64,000 bases of DNA from Owenia fusiformis (GCA_903813345.2 CAIIXF020000010.1:32082425-32146424); one strand, 5' to 3'; counted from the first letter of the stretch, positions 21,600 through 31,872 are shown. Made by a program: numbers and translations. The notes: generated by a model from the letters alone, not told the origin.

Positions 21600-23551
21600 A
21601 AAACGTTTATAAACCTATAAGTGCTTTAATTCTTAACATAACAACCTTTTCCGACAATTGACATTTTTCAGGAAAAGGACCCCCTAACTATTTCAAGAAC
21701 ATTCAAAGAAACATATGTAACATATCAGAACATTTATAAGTACCAATGCTAAGTGTTATTACTTCTAAACAATTCTAAACCATAATGTTAGCCTAACTAT
21801 ACTTTGATGTCTGAGCCCTTTGGACATAACAGTTCTTGTAAGTTTTCAGAGCATTTTAGTACATATAAGAACAATGTACTTTAAATGGAAGTTTCAATAT
21901 GTAAGGTCTTGTATCAAATTCAGGTGTCACCCCCCCCTTTCCCTCATACGATATTCTCTTTTAAACGCAAACATTTGAAATAATTCAAATAATTCCATTT
22001 AAGACATATCCAATCAAAATAATAACATAGCAATATAATAAGTTTATAACTCTTTACATAAGTTTAACATCTCAAAAAGTTGAGGGCTTTGGCGAACTTA
22101 ATATTTTGTATATCTAGCCTTGTATTACCCCCCCCCCCATCAGTGGTGAGCATACATAATTCACTAATAATTTTTTCTTCTAAATATTGTGAATTTTTAA
22201 TATAGAAACAGCCACTCATATATTGAAAGCAACCTTCTTAAATGCTCTTTTTCAATCTCAGGAGAAAGCTTAACATGAACAGATTCCTTTAAAAATATAC
22301 AGTTTACTATTTCATAATTTATATTTCCTGTCAGGAACATTTTCATTTTCCATGCACACTCATCAATTATCAGATAATATTTTAGTCTGAATGACATAAA
22401 ACTGTAAAATACAGTATTTTCAACCATGAATTTAAAGGCCAATGCGAATTAGATTTGAATAATGGAATTCATATAACATAACAGCTTTATTCTTTAGAAG
22501 CTTTAAGATGTTAAGAGCAAGAATCCCGAGAGGGCGTAGCATTAAAGAATTAGATTTTAAAAAAATATGTCAGAGCTTAAATTATATAAGATAATATGGT
22601 CTTTAGAGAAAATTAAGGCCAGAATATATCAAGCATTTTATTTCAGTCAAAAGAATAAGAATGAAAACGATTTAATCTTTTGATTTGGGCATATTATGTA
22701 GATAAGCACTGTGCTATATAATATAAATCAAAGATTAAGCCAAATCTCTGTGAAAATCTGTAAAGATTAGATTTTTCACTAATTCACGTTTGACAGGTCA
22801 TCCAAACCTGAAGCAATTTCTTAAATTTTTGACCTCGGTTGCATTAAAAACCACTTTAGGTGACATTTTGTTTTGCTAAAAACCTGATCGAAAAATCTGA
22901 CTCATGGATGGCAAAATCCTACATAAATAACCCAACGTGTTATAATTACACACTTATACGCAATTAAATCATTTTGATCTAAATTGGTATTTATTGCATA
23001 GTGAAAAACAGAAAATCATTATGAAATTCATGTAAAGTATCAATCACCAGAAACCTTTTCACGATTTATACAAACAGTCGATTTCACTTAATATCAACCC
23101 ATGTTACATTTACAGCTATAGAGTCATTGAATATAATAACCCAAATGACTATAAAAATCAGTGATTTTCAGCGCTGATTATTGATAATCAGTCTTACAGA
23201 TGATTTTTCAATAAACCCACTTTTTATTGATATGAGCTCTGCGTTAAATGGTCTATTTCCGTGATTTTGATTATCCAAGTTCCAATTATCCTGGATTAGT
23301 TTTAGTTTGACTAAATACTGCCAGTTTGTATTCAGAGGTTTATAACGTCAATAACCTGTTTAATTTTTACCAATGTCTAACTTTTCGGCAGACAAAATTA
23401 CTTAAAATCATTTTACATTGAGACAAATGGAAAATTTCTCAAAATGATAGGGGATTTTGGTTAAAAGACAAATAAAGAAAATTAGCCATTAACTGCTACT
23501 AAGGTCACCCCCCAAACCTGTATACTGGGTGTCTCAAAAGTATGTTTGCAG
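21600..23551. other. Stretch with no recognised gene
   Basis: AT-rich with C-runs near 21930 and 22129. A single mariner-like end (TA followed by CTGGGTGTCTCAAAAG, about 23521-23540) lies at the right edge with no partner. Confidence 0.35.
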
Positions 23552-23889
23552 TAACAGTTTATAGACAGTTGAACAACTGTTTACGTTCTATTGGGCTACC
23601 TTGTAAATATATTAGACATACTTTCACCATATTGACCAAAACTGTTCCTTGTAGAATGATGTTCTCCCTTCCTGACAGAGAGGAACTTGACTCAGACTGT
23701 CATGGAAGTAAATCTCTTGTGAAAAAATGTTTCATATTTAGAGGTGTTCCTTACATTAAGGTGTTTCATACAGGAAAACATTCCTTACAGAGAGATGATC
23801 TATCTGTTGGGTTTGACTGTAATTTGCATAAAGCCAGTGCTACCCCAACCCCTCCATACCTCCCACCTGGAGTAGTTTGGACAACTTGA
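23552..23889 (+). CDS. Possible last coding exon (cytoplasmic tail), unrecognised
   Basis: The frame is open for 112 codons to TGA at 23887-23889, long for this AT-rich background. Composition is protein-like: FSLPDREELDSDCHGSK, FRGVPYIKVF and a proline-rich end TPTPPYLPPG. An acceptor (aaagtatgtttgcag) precedes 23552, and its phase fits the exon ending at 20863. A second possible acceptor is near 23657. AATAAA at 24123-24128 could end a ~240-nt 3' UTR. No known domain is seen. An alternative is an unspliced chance frame beginning at 23542. Confidence 0.35.
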
Positions 23890-24122
23890 CTCAAATTATG
23901 TATTTTCTTTACTATTTTCCTAAATTTATTTTCTAAGTATTCTCTTAAGTGGTATGTGTTAACATTCTTTTAGGTTATGTAACAGCTGAAGGGACCAGTG
24001 ATTATGTTATTTTAATCCATATAATCTCACTTATATGCAAACCTATAAATCTCTATGTGAAGGGTGTTAAGTTATTTTTGTTGTATATCTCAGCTAGAAA
24101 TCCAGTTAAACTGTTTAGTACC

Positions 24123-24128
24123 AATAAA
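24123..24128 (+). terminator. Poly(A) signal AATAAA
   Basis: Hexamer about 235 bases after the stop of the 23552 exon candidate. Confidence 0.3.
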
Positions 24129-25007
24129 ATCTCATAAACTGTTGACACCTTTCTGTTCAAGGTTGTCAAAATAAAGGTTAAATTTTAAATAACCTTATAG
24201 CTCGCCATGCAGTGTTACCTGGTATGTTTGTGAAAGATATTGATATGGGCAGGAGGGGAAAAGATGGGGGAAAGATTAGAGATTGGATGGAAGGGGAGAG
24301 GCTCATGAAAATTTTATAGAAAATAGTGCCCGAATCTTGAGTATTTCAATCAATTCACGATTCCTCCACCTTTTATATTTGGAACATAAATGAATTTCTT
24401 TTAATCTTGCATTATAATGGACCATATCCCTGAATTCAGCCATCTTCTTATATTATCTTTTAAATACTTCATTGGGTCATATTATCTTGTAGATGTTATA
24501 TCATTTGACCATTTTAGTGTTACTATACTGAAGCTGGTTATCTTGAGGGAACTAAGGATCAGACATTGATACCCCTCCCCATAATATAATCCTGTAACTC
24601 AGAATGGGCTTATGTCACTTTTTTGTGCAGTCTCATCCAAATTTTTTTCACATTGATTTTTTACTATGTTTCTTTTAACAGTTTTTCTTTACAATGTTTC
24701 TTCTATCCTGTCTTAACATGCTTTTTTACAATGGGGCTAACCTTGCTATTAAATACCCAGTCAATATAAACAATATCAGCACATTCTTGTTCAAATTCTG
24801 GCGTCAGAAAACCTTATATAACCCCATTAATTATTTTTCGAGGTTAAATATTGACGATTTTTCAAATCTGTCAGTCACATAGCTGTAAGCATAAGAAAGA
24901 TGTCAAAATATATTCACAGTTTATGTTTACATAAATGTTGTTAAGAAAACTTGCTTTGATAGTTTGGGCTTCATGTGAGGTCAGATGCCAATTGAAAATG
25001 TCATGCT
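24129..25007. other. Stretch with no recognised gene
   Basis: AT-rich with a purine-rich patch near 24245-24300. No exon or element is supported. Confidence 0.35.
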
Positions 25008-25171
25008 GGTCATGCTTTAAAGTATGGATTATTTTTAGAAAGAGAGGAATTAGCAAGGAATAAAGTTAATAGACATTTAGTTAACACTCTAGATTATATA
25101 GAAATGCAAGAAAATTGTGAGCTTCATTCAAATTTTTAAGAGAAATTACTTGGATTAAGATAAGCAGATGG
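25008..25171 (-). repeat. 165-bp unit, copy 9
   Basis: Near complete: AGCAAGGAATAAAGTTAATA, TTAACACTCTAGATTATATA, ending AAGCAGATGGG. A tail-to-tail partner is copy 10. Confidence 0.8.
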
Positions 25172-25357
25172 GTGTTTGTTACACAGGTTACAGTTATCAT
25201 GGTTACATTATTTTTGACAGTTACAAAAGGAATTTAAATTCTGGGGCAATTTTGTATTTTGTTGCATGTCATAGGGAATTTACTCCAAGGAGGGATTATA
25301 AGAGGTGCCTTATTAGGTTAAACAAGACCCAGAGTGGCAATTGAAATATTTCTCGTT

Positions 25358-25504
25358 CATGTCTATTTCGTGTGATTTCTCCTTAAAATTGCATTTTTTT
25401 TAGATTTTTGTACAATTTAGAGTGTCGTCTACATGCCTGTTTACTTTATTCCTTGCTTATTCCACTCTTTCCTACTTTATTTGAAATTTAAAAAAGTGAC
25501 CCTA
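25358..25504 (+). repeat. 165-bp unit, copy 10
   Basis: The right half is well kept (ACAATTTAGAGTGTCGTCTA, TTTATTCCTTGCTTATTCCA). The left half is shortened. Confidence 0.75.
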
Positions 25505-25884
25505 CAAGAACGGTTTTGGTTTGAATTATTGGACAGGTGGAAGCTGGTTATATTGTACTTTGTGGAGTAATTTGTCTGTGCTGATGTATTGAATGAGTCA
25601 GTTTGAGTGACAATGATATTATTGTCTCCATATATTGCTCCCGAGTCTCCTTCAGATGAACGGATTCTTCTACAGGAGCTAAACTGACGCAGATGTTATT
25701 TAGATGAAATTATTTGGTTGAAATTTTCATAGGAGATGTGTATTCTCATAAGAGTTCTGTGAGGTCACTTGTGTCCTTCACGATATATAGTTGACAAAAA
25801 TATGTGTTCTTAAAGATGTATTTTTATTACTTGTTTAGGAATGCTTTGTTCATAAGTTACACTGTCACTATACATACTAGTTGC

Positions 25885-26110
25885 ATTTACTAAAGATACG
25901 ATTCATTCACTACAGATGTATTCAGTGAGATTGCAGGAGCATTTACTAAAGATGCATTCCCCATAGATGCATTTATTAGAGATGCATTTTCTAAAGATGC
26001 ATTCACTAGAGATACATTTACAACAGATACGATCATTAGAGATGCATACATCAACTAGAGGTGCATTCAGTAGAGATATATTCACAAGATATGCATGTAC
26101 CTGCTACAGA
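25885..26110 (+). repeat. Minisatellite of GATGCATTYACTARA units (~17-18 bp)
   Basis: About a dozen diverged units such as AGAGATGCATTCACTA, several reading TAAAGATGCATT. The periodicity creates repetitive M-H-L/C-I-S frames on both strands, which are by-products. 25505-25884 has nothing else. Confidence 0.85.
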
Positions 26111-26404
26111 TGTAATCAATTTATAAAGATATACATATGTGATATGTGCATACAGTCGGTTAATCTCTATATACACCTATGTTTTGATGCTTCCTAAAGT
26201 TTCAGTACTAGTGGTTATAAATAGGTTGAGTGAAGGAAAAGGATCTTCCTTATCAACGGGATCAAGACTTAGATCTAGTTTTGAGTTAACTACCCCCTCC
26301 CTACTTTATGATTCAGCCTTATCTCATTTCATGTACATATATAAGAGGGTTGTCCCAGAAGTTGTATACTATTTGCTTTAATTTCATCAATACAATACAC
26401 CCCC

Positions 26405-26500
26405 TCATCTTTCATGTATCACATCTTTGTAATATCACCTCTCTTTATAATATCACCTCTTTATATAATATCGGTCTTTGTAATATCACCTCTACATCAC
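26405..26500 (+). repeat. Short tandem repeat AATATCACCTCTTTRTA
   Basis: Five or so diverged copies, ~18-21 bp each. A related TAACATCACCTCC phrase recurs at about 26601. Confidence 0.75.
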
Positions 26501-26529
26501 ACTACCACAATGGGCTGAAATAGATTAGT

Positions 26530-26556
26530 GGGGGGGGGGGGGGGGGGGGGGGGGGG
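26530..26556 (+). repeat. Homopolymer G27
   Basis: Uninterrupted run of 27 G. It is the longest homopolymer in the window and probably unstable or length-miscalled. Confidence 0.95.
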
Positions 26557-26732
26557 TAGGTACAGAGATTTGAAAAGACTGACTCATCTTATCCCCCTCT
26601 TGTAACATCACCTCCTTCTCAAGCTACCACAAGGATGTAACTGGTATGTATAAAAGTCTAGGGGGGAGCAGAAATAATATAAAACTCAAATAAGATAGTC
26701 AGTAGATTATCTGGGATAGGGAGGGGGTTGCT

Positions 26733-27101
26733 TACCCTGCGTGCAGAGTCTAGTTAAACTACACTCTGCCTAGTAGAGACCATATTAGTTTAGTAGCCCC
26801 GCCCCCACGACGGGTACCGGTGACAGTTTGGCTACATCACCTTTGACCTACGCGCTGACCTTCCACCAATCAGCGAGCTTAAAGAAACATACGCCAAATG
26901 CGTTCTAATTAAATATGCGCATGTCATTGGTCAATTCCGGGCTCGACGATGACGTCAGAAGGAATGACCATATAAAGATAGTCGGTCAAATTTGGCCGAC
27001 GAACACTGATTGGCGCGTTGAGTTCACAGGTTTATTTTAGTTTGAAAGAGTGAAGACGAAGCTCTCTTTTAAGAAGTGAAGTCAAACAAATGCAAAGGGT
27101 A
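26733..27101 (+). mobile_element. Promoter-bearing non-autonomous element, 9-bp TSD (MULE-like)
   Basis: The 369-bp element starts TACCCTGCGTGC and ends GCAAAGGGTA. A perfect 9-bp target duplication GGGGTTGCT flanks it (26724-26732, 27102-27110). It has no coding capacity, but near its start it has a 27-bp imperfect palindrome (26743-26769), then dense promoter motifs. Its 3' part (GAAGACGAAGCTCTC ... AATGCAAAGGGTA) is shared by all family members. A 9-bp duplication suggests the Mutator superfamily. The short TACCC termini give no further proof. A full inverted copy lies at 61838. Confidence 0.8.
26743..27013 (+). promoter_or_regulatory. Compact RNA polymerase II-type promoter inside the element
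   Basis: In order: palindrome GCAGAGTCTAG...CTCTGC (26743-26769), GC box CCCCGCCCCC (about 26798-26807), CCAAT (26866-26870), reversed CCAAT ATTGG (26926-26930), full CRE TGACGTCA (26950-26957), TATAAAG (26971-26977) and another ATTGG (27009-27013). Order and spacing resemble an animal core promoter firing rightward from about 27000. CRE, CCAAT and a TATA-like site are kept in the inverted copy at 61838-62214. No product is identified. Function is inferred. Confidence 0.55.
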
Positions 27102-27111
27102 GGGGTTGCTA

Positions 27112-27187
27112 TACCCTGCGCGCAAAAGTCATAAACTGAAGACGAAGCTCTCTTTTAAGAAGCAAAGTCGAACGAATGCAAAGGGTA
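27112..27187 (+). mobile_element. 76-bp deletion derivative of the same element
   Basis: Begins TACCCTGCGCGC and ends AATGCAAAGGGTA but lacks the promoter core. Its 9-bp duplication (27103-27111 versus 27188-27196, GGGTTGCTA with one mismatch) overlaps that of its neighbour by 8 bases, so it inserted into essentially the same target. Confidence 0.8.
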
Positions 27188-27913
27188 GGGCTGCTATTAC
27201 TGAGTTACCACTACATGCAACCAAAGTGATTTTACAGAGTAATATTATCAAACTTCAAAGAACCATATTGATAGCCTAAATGCACAAAAACAAATTGTTA
27301 GTGCAGAAAATGGCGACTAGCAAACTATAGTAAAATGTTACAAGCTCATATCATAGGCTTTTCATCGTTAAATGTCTTTTATGCATCCTTTATTAAAATA
27401 TAGCCATAAACTTCCTTCGATTAAACCAAGGCATATCTTATCTAATATGTTGACAAACAATTAATTTGGAAGTTGTATAAAAGTATATAATCTTTGATGT
27501 TTATAATCTGTTAATTAGGCCGGCTACATAAAATCATTTAATTAGGTTGATGGGGGGTTTGTTCAAACTAATTAGAGATTACTTCATGGTCTTTGCTTTT
27601 TTGTCTTTTGAGTCTGAAAAGATCCTGAGCTATATATTGATCTTGGGATTAGTTATCCAAAATCGTCTTTGTGTTGAATGTGGGTCCTGATTTTTTTGGA
27701 GTTCACAAAGAGCAACATTTAAAAAGTGGGAATATCAGTCTATTAGATAGTGAGATCATGTCTAAGTATCATACAATTTTCATTATTTGCTTTATTTTCA
27801 TTTTATTTTCAAAGTAAAACAGAAAAGTGTGAAGCTGATCTGTTATTGCTTAGTGTGGAATGCTATTGGGAGTGATTATAACATTATACATGTGCATCCC
27901 TTTCTCTCAAAAT
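27188..27913. other. Stretch with no recognised gene
   Basis: AT-rich intron-like DNA. No open frame or repeat end can be defined. Confidence 0.35.
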
Positions 27914-28083
27914 ATCCGTCTGCTCGTATACACTTCTTGCATTTTCTCTCTATAATTTGAATAAAGTGTCTGATTTTCTTGCATTTCTATACAATTTAAA
28001 ATGTTAACTTCATGCTTGTTTACTTTATTTCTTGCAAATTCCACTATTTCTTACTCTATTTTACATTTCAAAACAGGAGACCG
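27914..28083 (+). repeat. 165-bp unit, copy 11 (near full length)
   Basis: Complete from TCCGTCTGCTC to TTTCAAAACAGGAGACC. It forms a head-out inverted pair with copy 12 across a 122-bp unrelated spacer. Confidence 0.9.
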
Positions 28084-28205
28084 ATCACCTAATTGTTGAG
28101 TTAGTTCATCATACCACACTTCCCCATATTATCCTATGGTGTGATTACATCAGTAACATCAATGATTATACAGTATCAGGTTAGAAAATGATACCATATG
28201 TTGCT

Positions 28206-28373
28206 ATGGTTATGATTTAAAATGGAAAACAGAGCTGGAAGGAGTGGAATCGGCAAGGATTAGAGTAAACAGGCATGTAGTTAACACTCTAAATTATATA
28301 GAAATGCAAGAAAATGAACTAGCTCATCCATATTTTAGAGAGAAATGGAAAGAAATGAGCAGATGCAGACGGA
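28206..28373 (-). repeat. 165-bp unit, copy 12 (near full length)
   Basis: TTAAAATGGAAAACAGAG, AACACTCTAAATTATATAG and GATGCAGACGGA are all present. Confidence 0.9.
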
Positions 28374-28431
28374 ATTAGGCAAAAATATAGAAGCAAGCAA
28401 TTCATTTAAATTTATAGACATGTTACACATT

Positions 28432-28536
28432 AAACAGAGAGAATCAGCAAGGAATAAAGTAAAATAGGTCTTTGAAATATGAAGGAATGCATGAAAACCA
28501 TAAAAGGAAATAGAGTTAAATAAACATCAAATACAC
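28432..28536 (-). repeat. 165-bp unit, copy 13 (eroded)
   Basis: AGAATCAGCAAGGAATAAAG followed by degenerate central sequence. Confidence 0.55.
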
Positions 28537-28946
28537 TAATCTCTTGAATAGGATCAATCGATCAATGAAAAGCTATTTGATGATGCCGAGGTGAAAAATC
28601 GTGATGTTTGCAAACTATTCCACATGTTTTGAAACCATATGTTCATTCTGAATTAAAACATAAACATGATAACCTTGTGTGAAAAGCAAAAATATACAAG
28701 CAAAATCTCGTATTTTCTGAACCCTGTGGCATTTCCTGCAATAACATTTGCTTTTCAATGAGCCCCCTCCCTCATAGACATCGCTATATTTGCGAACAAA
28801 TAATAGGTCTCCCACAAGATCAGGGGTTAAAAAGCCCCTAGTTTGCCATCGCAAAGGTCTGCTATTTTTCCTAAACAGTTAAACAGAATATTGAATACAT
28901 CTACACCTTTTAACCTATGCTACAAAAACATCTACAATTATCACAT

Positions 28947-29092
28947 TCCGTTCTATTTCTCTCTAAAATTTGAATAAACTGCTTGAATTTCTTACATTTC
29001 TATACAATTTAGAGTATCAACTACATGCCTGTGTAGTTTATTCCTTGCTAATTCCTCTGCTTTCCACTCTATTTTCTATTTGAAAGTGTGAC
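28947..29092 (+). repeat. 165-bp unit, copy 14
   Basis: TATTTCTCTCTAAAATTTGA through CCACTCTATTTTC. Reduced to TTCCG at the CCGTCTGC end. Confidence 0.8.
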
Positions 29093-29225
29093 TGGTGTGA
29101 GATTTGATTCAGCAGAGGACATGAAGCAAGCTGGGATCTATGTTAGTGCAGAAAGGCCTGAGCTAGTTAAAGACAAAATTGTAAACTTGTAAAGTGCCTT
29201 GCAGTATATTTAGCTAGTTCATATG

Positions 29226-29365
29226 CAGTGATCTCCCCATAAAGCAAGTAGGAGCAGCACCCACCTGAGAACAGGCTTGCACCCACCTGAAAATCATGAA
29301 AAACAGGGCTCATATTTTGGCCAATCCTGTGGAGAAAATTGTATATGTATTTTGAGACCTTCGGG
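29226..29365 (+). mobile_element. CAGTGATCTCC-family MITE, 5' part
   Basis: Starts CAGTGATCTCCCC and contains AACAGGCTTGCACCCACCTG and AAATCATGAAAAA as in 38000-38204. The right end is not clear. It ends shortly before the non-coding exon at 29493. Confidence 0.6.
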
Positions 29366-29492
29366 TTTCTCCCCATTTTTGAAATCTCTGACGTGTACAT
29401 TTCTGATTAATCGCTTTCAATTTTTCATTAAAAACAGAATAAAGCATTCAAAGTTTATGTTAATAAGTTATGTTTATATTTTGTGTTTCCAG

Positions 29493-29603
29493 GATTGTTT
29501 ACTAAAGGATTATAAAATCAGACTTTGATGTCAACTGGTTCCTGACATTGTTCCAGATATTGATGTCAATAGATTTTCCTGACGTACACTAGCTGAAAGA
29601 TAG
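29493..29603 (+). ncRNA. Possible non-coding (5' UTR) exon
   Basis: Excellent splice signals: acceptor ttatattttgtgtttccag and donor GATAG|GTAAGT. All three frames of the 111-nt exon contain stops, so it is not coding. The next well-supported plus-strand exon is the 5' UTR/signal-peptide exon at 56786, so this could be an upstream 5' UTR exon of the same gene across a ~27-kb intron. It could equally belong to a long non-coding RNA. Transcription is not shown by the sequence. Confidence 0.45.
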
Positions 29604-29626
29604 GTAAGTTTATATTAGTAATTATG

Positions 29627-30120
29627 TCACCACAAGTAGAGACACTGATATCGTTATGGTCTCCAGCTTTTTTGAGGATGGTGTTTGACAGTTGATGTTT
29701 GTTGTTCAGTGGTTGGTGTTTGGCAGTTGGCATTTGTAACATATGGCAGGTGGTGGCTTATTTATTTTTATTATAGTTGTAACATGTAATTCTGAGCCAC
29801 TTTGGACAGTCTTTGGAAAGATACTGAAAAATCGATGAAATACAAATATGACCTTGGACGTGAAAAATTAAAAAAGGACATTGGATGCGACGAGACGAAT
29901 TGCATGTTTCGATACGTGACAAATCTGCAGCTATAGAATCTATAATCTTTTTAGCAAAAATTTATCATAGGGAGATTAATTTGATGAAATATGAATATGA
30001 CCTTGGACGAGAAGTATCATGAAAGAACATTGGATGAGACAAGATCTATTGCATGTTGCGGTATGTGCAAAAATGCAGCTGTAGAATTAGAGTCTTTTTA
30101 GCAAAAATTGATCATAGGAG
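29627..30120 (+). mobile_element. Repeat of the 'GTCACCA...GTTATGGTCTC' family with a tandem body
   Basis: The head (ATGTCACCACAAGTAGAGAC ... GTTATGGTCTC, TTGACAGT, GTGGTTGGTGTTTGGCAG) matches the element at 59828. The body is a ~150-bp tandem pair (from about 29829 and 29979), each with AAATATGACCTTGGACG-like and TTTTTAGCAAAAATT phrases. Non-coding. Superfamily unknown. Confidence 0.65.
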
Positions 30121-30235
30121 GTCTATCATATGCTTTTGTTCCCCTCTATTGTGTAGTATTTGTTAACCAGCTTTGAGGGTAAGCAATACCTCATTGGTAT
30201 GTTTTGGAGAGGCATATTTACGAATTGACCCCTGA

Positions 30236-30304
30236 ACCAGGAATCGAATCTGGAACCACTTGTACTTTAGGGTACATCCTCAACCATTCAACTTATCGTG
30301 CGGG
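30236..30304 (-). mobile_element. tRNA-like head of a SINE
   Basis: On the minus strand an A-box-like TAAGTTGAATGGTTGAGG is followed at proper spacing by a B-box-like GATTCGATTCC. The cloverleaf is imperfect, and a continuing non-tRNA tail runs toward 30180. This suggests a tRNA-derived SINE rather than a working tRNA gene. Confidence 0.5.
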
Positions 30305-30520
30305 CCTCTTTCTCTGCAAATAGTCTTCCCATAGGCCCCAGAAATGCCTGAGCTAGAAGGACCTCTTCAATTATTTCTAAAGCACCGAATTCCATACTGT
30401 TCATTTTGTGAACGTGCATTTCATATTTCAGCATGTATGTACCAACATTTATTTTCTCAACTTCTTGTATACCCTGGATGTCTAAGATGGCTTTCAATAT
30501 ATCAGTATGCACCCTGAGTA
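30288..30520 (-). CDS. Unrecognised coding-like frame
   Basis: The minus-strand frame opens after CTCAG at 30514 (a possible acceptor, ctaaatactcag) and runs about 75 codons to a stop at about 30288. It is rich in E, G, M and V (ILDIQGIQEVEKINVG, EFGALEIIEEVLLAQAF), unlike local chance frames. The end overlaps the SINE head, and no donor or ATG is convincing. It could be a decayed exon. Confidence 0.22.
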
Positions 30521-30892
30521 TTTAGTATCACGTGGTGAGCTATCATTTCAAGTATAACTATTTCTGTTACTCTTAAAAACTCATATGACAGGTCATGGAG
30601 AGAGAGATTATTATATTCATTTTTCTACACCTGAGGTCTTGTGTGAATATGCCACTTTAGACAAAAAAACACCCCACGCGTCAAAAACTCGCTGTAATAG
30701 AAAACTGAATTTGTTGAATAGCTCCTTAACGATCGTTAATGTTCATTGAAATATCTCAAATTATAATTCGAATTTGAACAATAATCATTCGGATGTGAAT
30801 GCGATGAATGACCACACCTGTGTGGGTTGAATGCCATGATTGTTGTCCACATTTGCAGACGGCCTATCAAACAATTTTACTCGGGTCATATA

Positions 30893-31022
30893 CATTTTGA
30901 TTTATTTCTCTGTAAAATTTGAATGAATTACTTAGATTTCTTGCATTTTTATTCAGTTTTGAGCATGGTCTTCATATCTGAAAATTCAGTTCTTTATTGA
31001 TTTTTCTCATTTTGTGGAAATA
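30893..31022 (+). repeat. 165-bp unit, copy 15 (degenerate)
   Basis: ATTTCTCTGTAAAATTTGAA and TTTCTTGCATTTTTATTCAG. A displaced GCAGACGG lies upstream at about 30857. The preceding 30521-30892 holds nothing recognised. Confidence 0.6.
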
Positions 31023-31184
31023 TCAGGAAAACAACGATTGTGATGGTATTTTTCTGCGTGTGAATAGACTTTCAGAATTCATTATTTGGCCACATACTAT
31101 TCTTGTCTTTCATGTTAAGTGCAAAACTCGGAAATGAGTCCCTAATCAGAAGGAACCTTAGCTTCAAAAAGGTCTGACACATCT

Positions 31185-31339
31185 CATGTATTTCACTCCA
31201 TTTCTCTCTAAAATTTGAATGAAGTGTCTGATTTTCTTGCATTAGTATACAATTTAAAATGTTGACTTCATGTCTGTTTACTTTATTTCTTGCTAATTTT
31301 TCTCTTTATTACCCTATTTTTAATTTTAAATCATGACCG
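31185..31339 (+). repeat. 165-bp unit, copy 16
   Basis: CACTCCATTTCTCTCTAAAA through AATCATGACCG. Head-out pair with copy 17. Confidence 0.85.
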
Positions 31340-31482
31340 TTCAAGGATTTTCTGAATGGTTTCAATTCTAAGGCTGGGTGTATTGATCCATCTTCATTGT
31401 ACATCCTCTTTCATATTAGCTAAGTTGTGAGAGATCCAGAATATAATACCTTGCAAAAATCATAACTTTAGATGCATAAAAG

Positions 31483-31620
31483 AGTGAAAAAGAGACAAAT
31501 CGGCGAGAAATGAAATAAATAAACATGCAGCTTAGATACTGCGTTCTCTGAAAATCTAAAAAAATCACACACTTCATTCAATTTTTAAGGGAAAAAAGAT
31601 AAAATGAGTGAAACAGACGG
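31483..31620 (-). repeat. 165-bp unit, copy 17
   Basis: ACTTCATTCAATTTTTAAGG ... GTGAAACAGACGG. The middle is diverged. Confidence 0.75.
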
Positions 31621-31872
31621 CTAAACATTTGGAATGGTAAAGATCGATGGATCAATTCAATAAATGTGAGTGCCAATACCCGTTTACAGTACTGTCCTCA
31701 ATATCATTTCAACATGTTGACATTTTCAAATTCATTTCTTGACATTTTGGATTTTGCATATTGGGTGCTTCTTGGTGTAATACGATATGGAAATTGTGCA
31801 GAAAGTGTGTGACTCCATGAGGGGTCATAGACTTGACCAAAAGATTTTGAGCCAGGCATAATTATTTGGTTA

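Noticed and set aside
23521-23540. mariner-type end TA+CTGGGTGTCTCAAAAG as part of a full element
   Set aside because: No matching inverted end was found within 2 kb on either side.
25903-26197. Cys- and His-rich small proteins on both strands
   Set aside because: They are products of the ~17-bp minisatellite periodicity.
30236-30304. Functional tRNA gene on the minus strand
   Set aside because: A and B boxes are recognisable but the stems do not pair well and a SINE-like tail follows.
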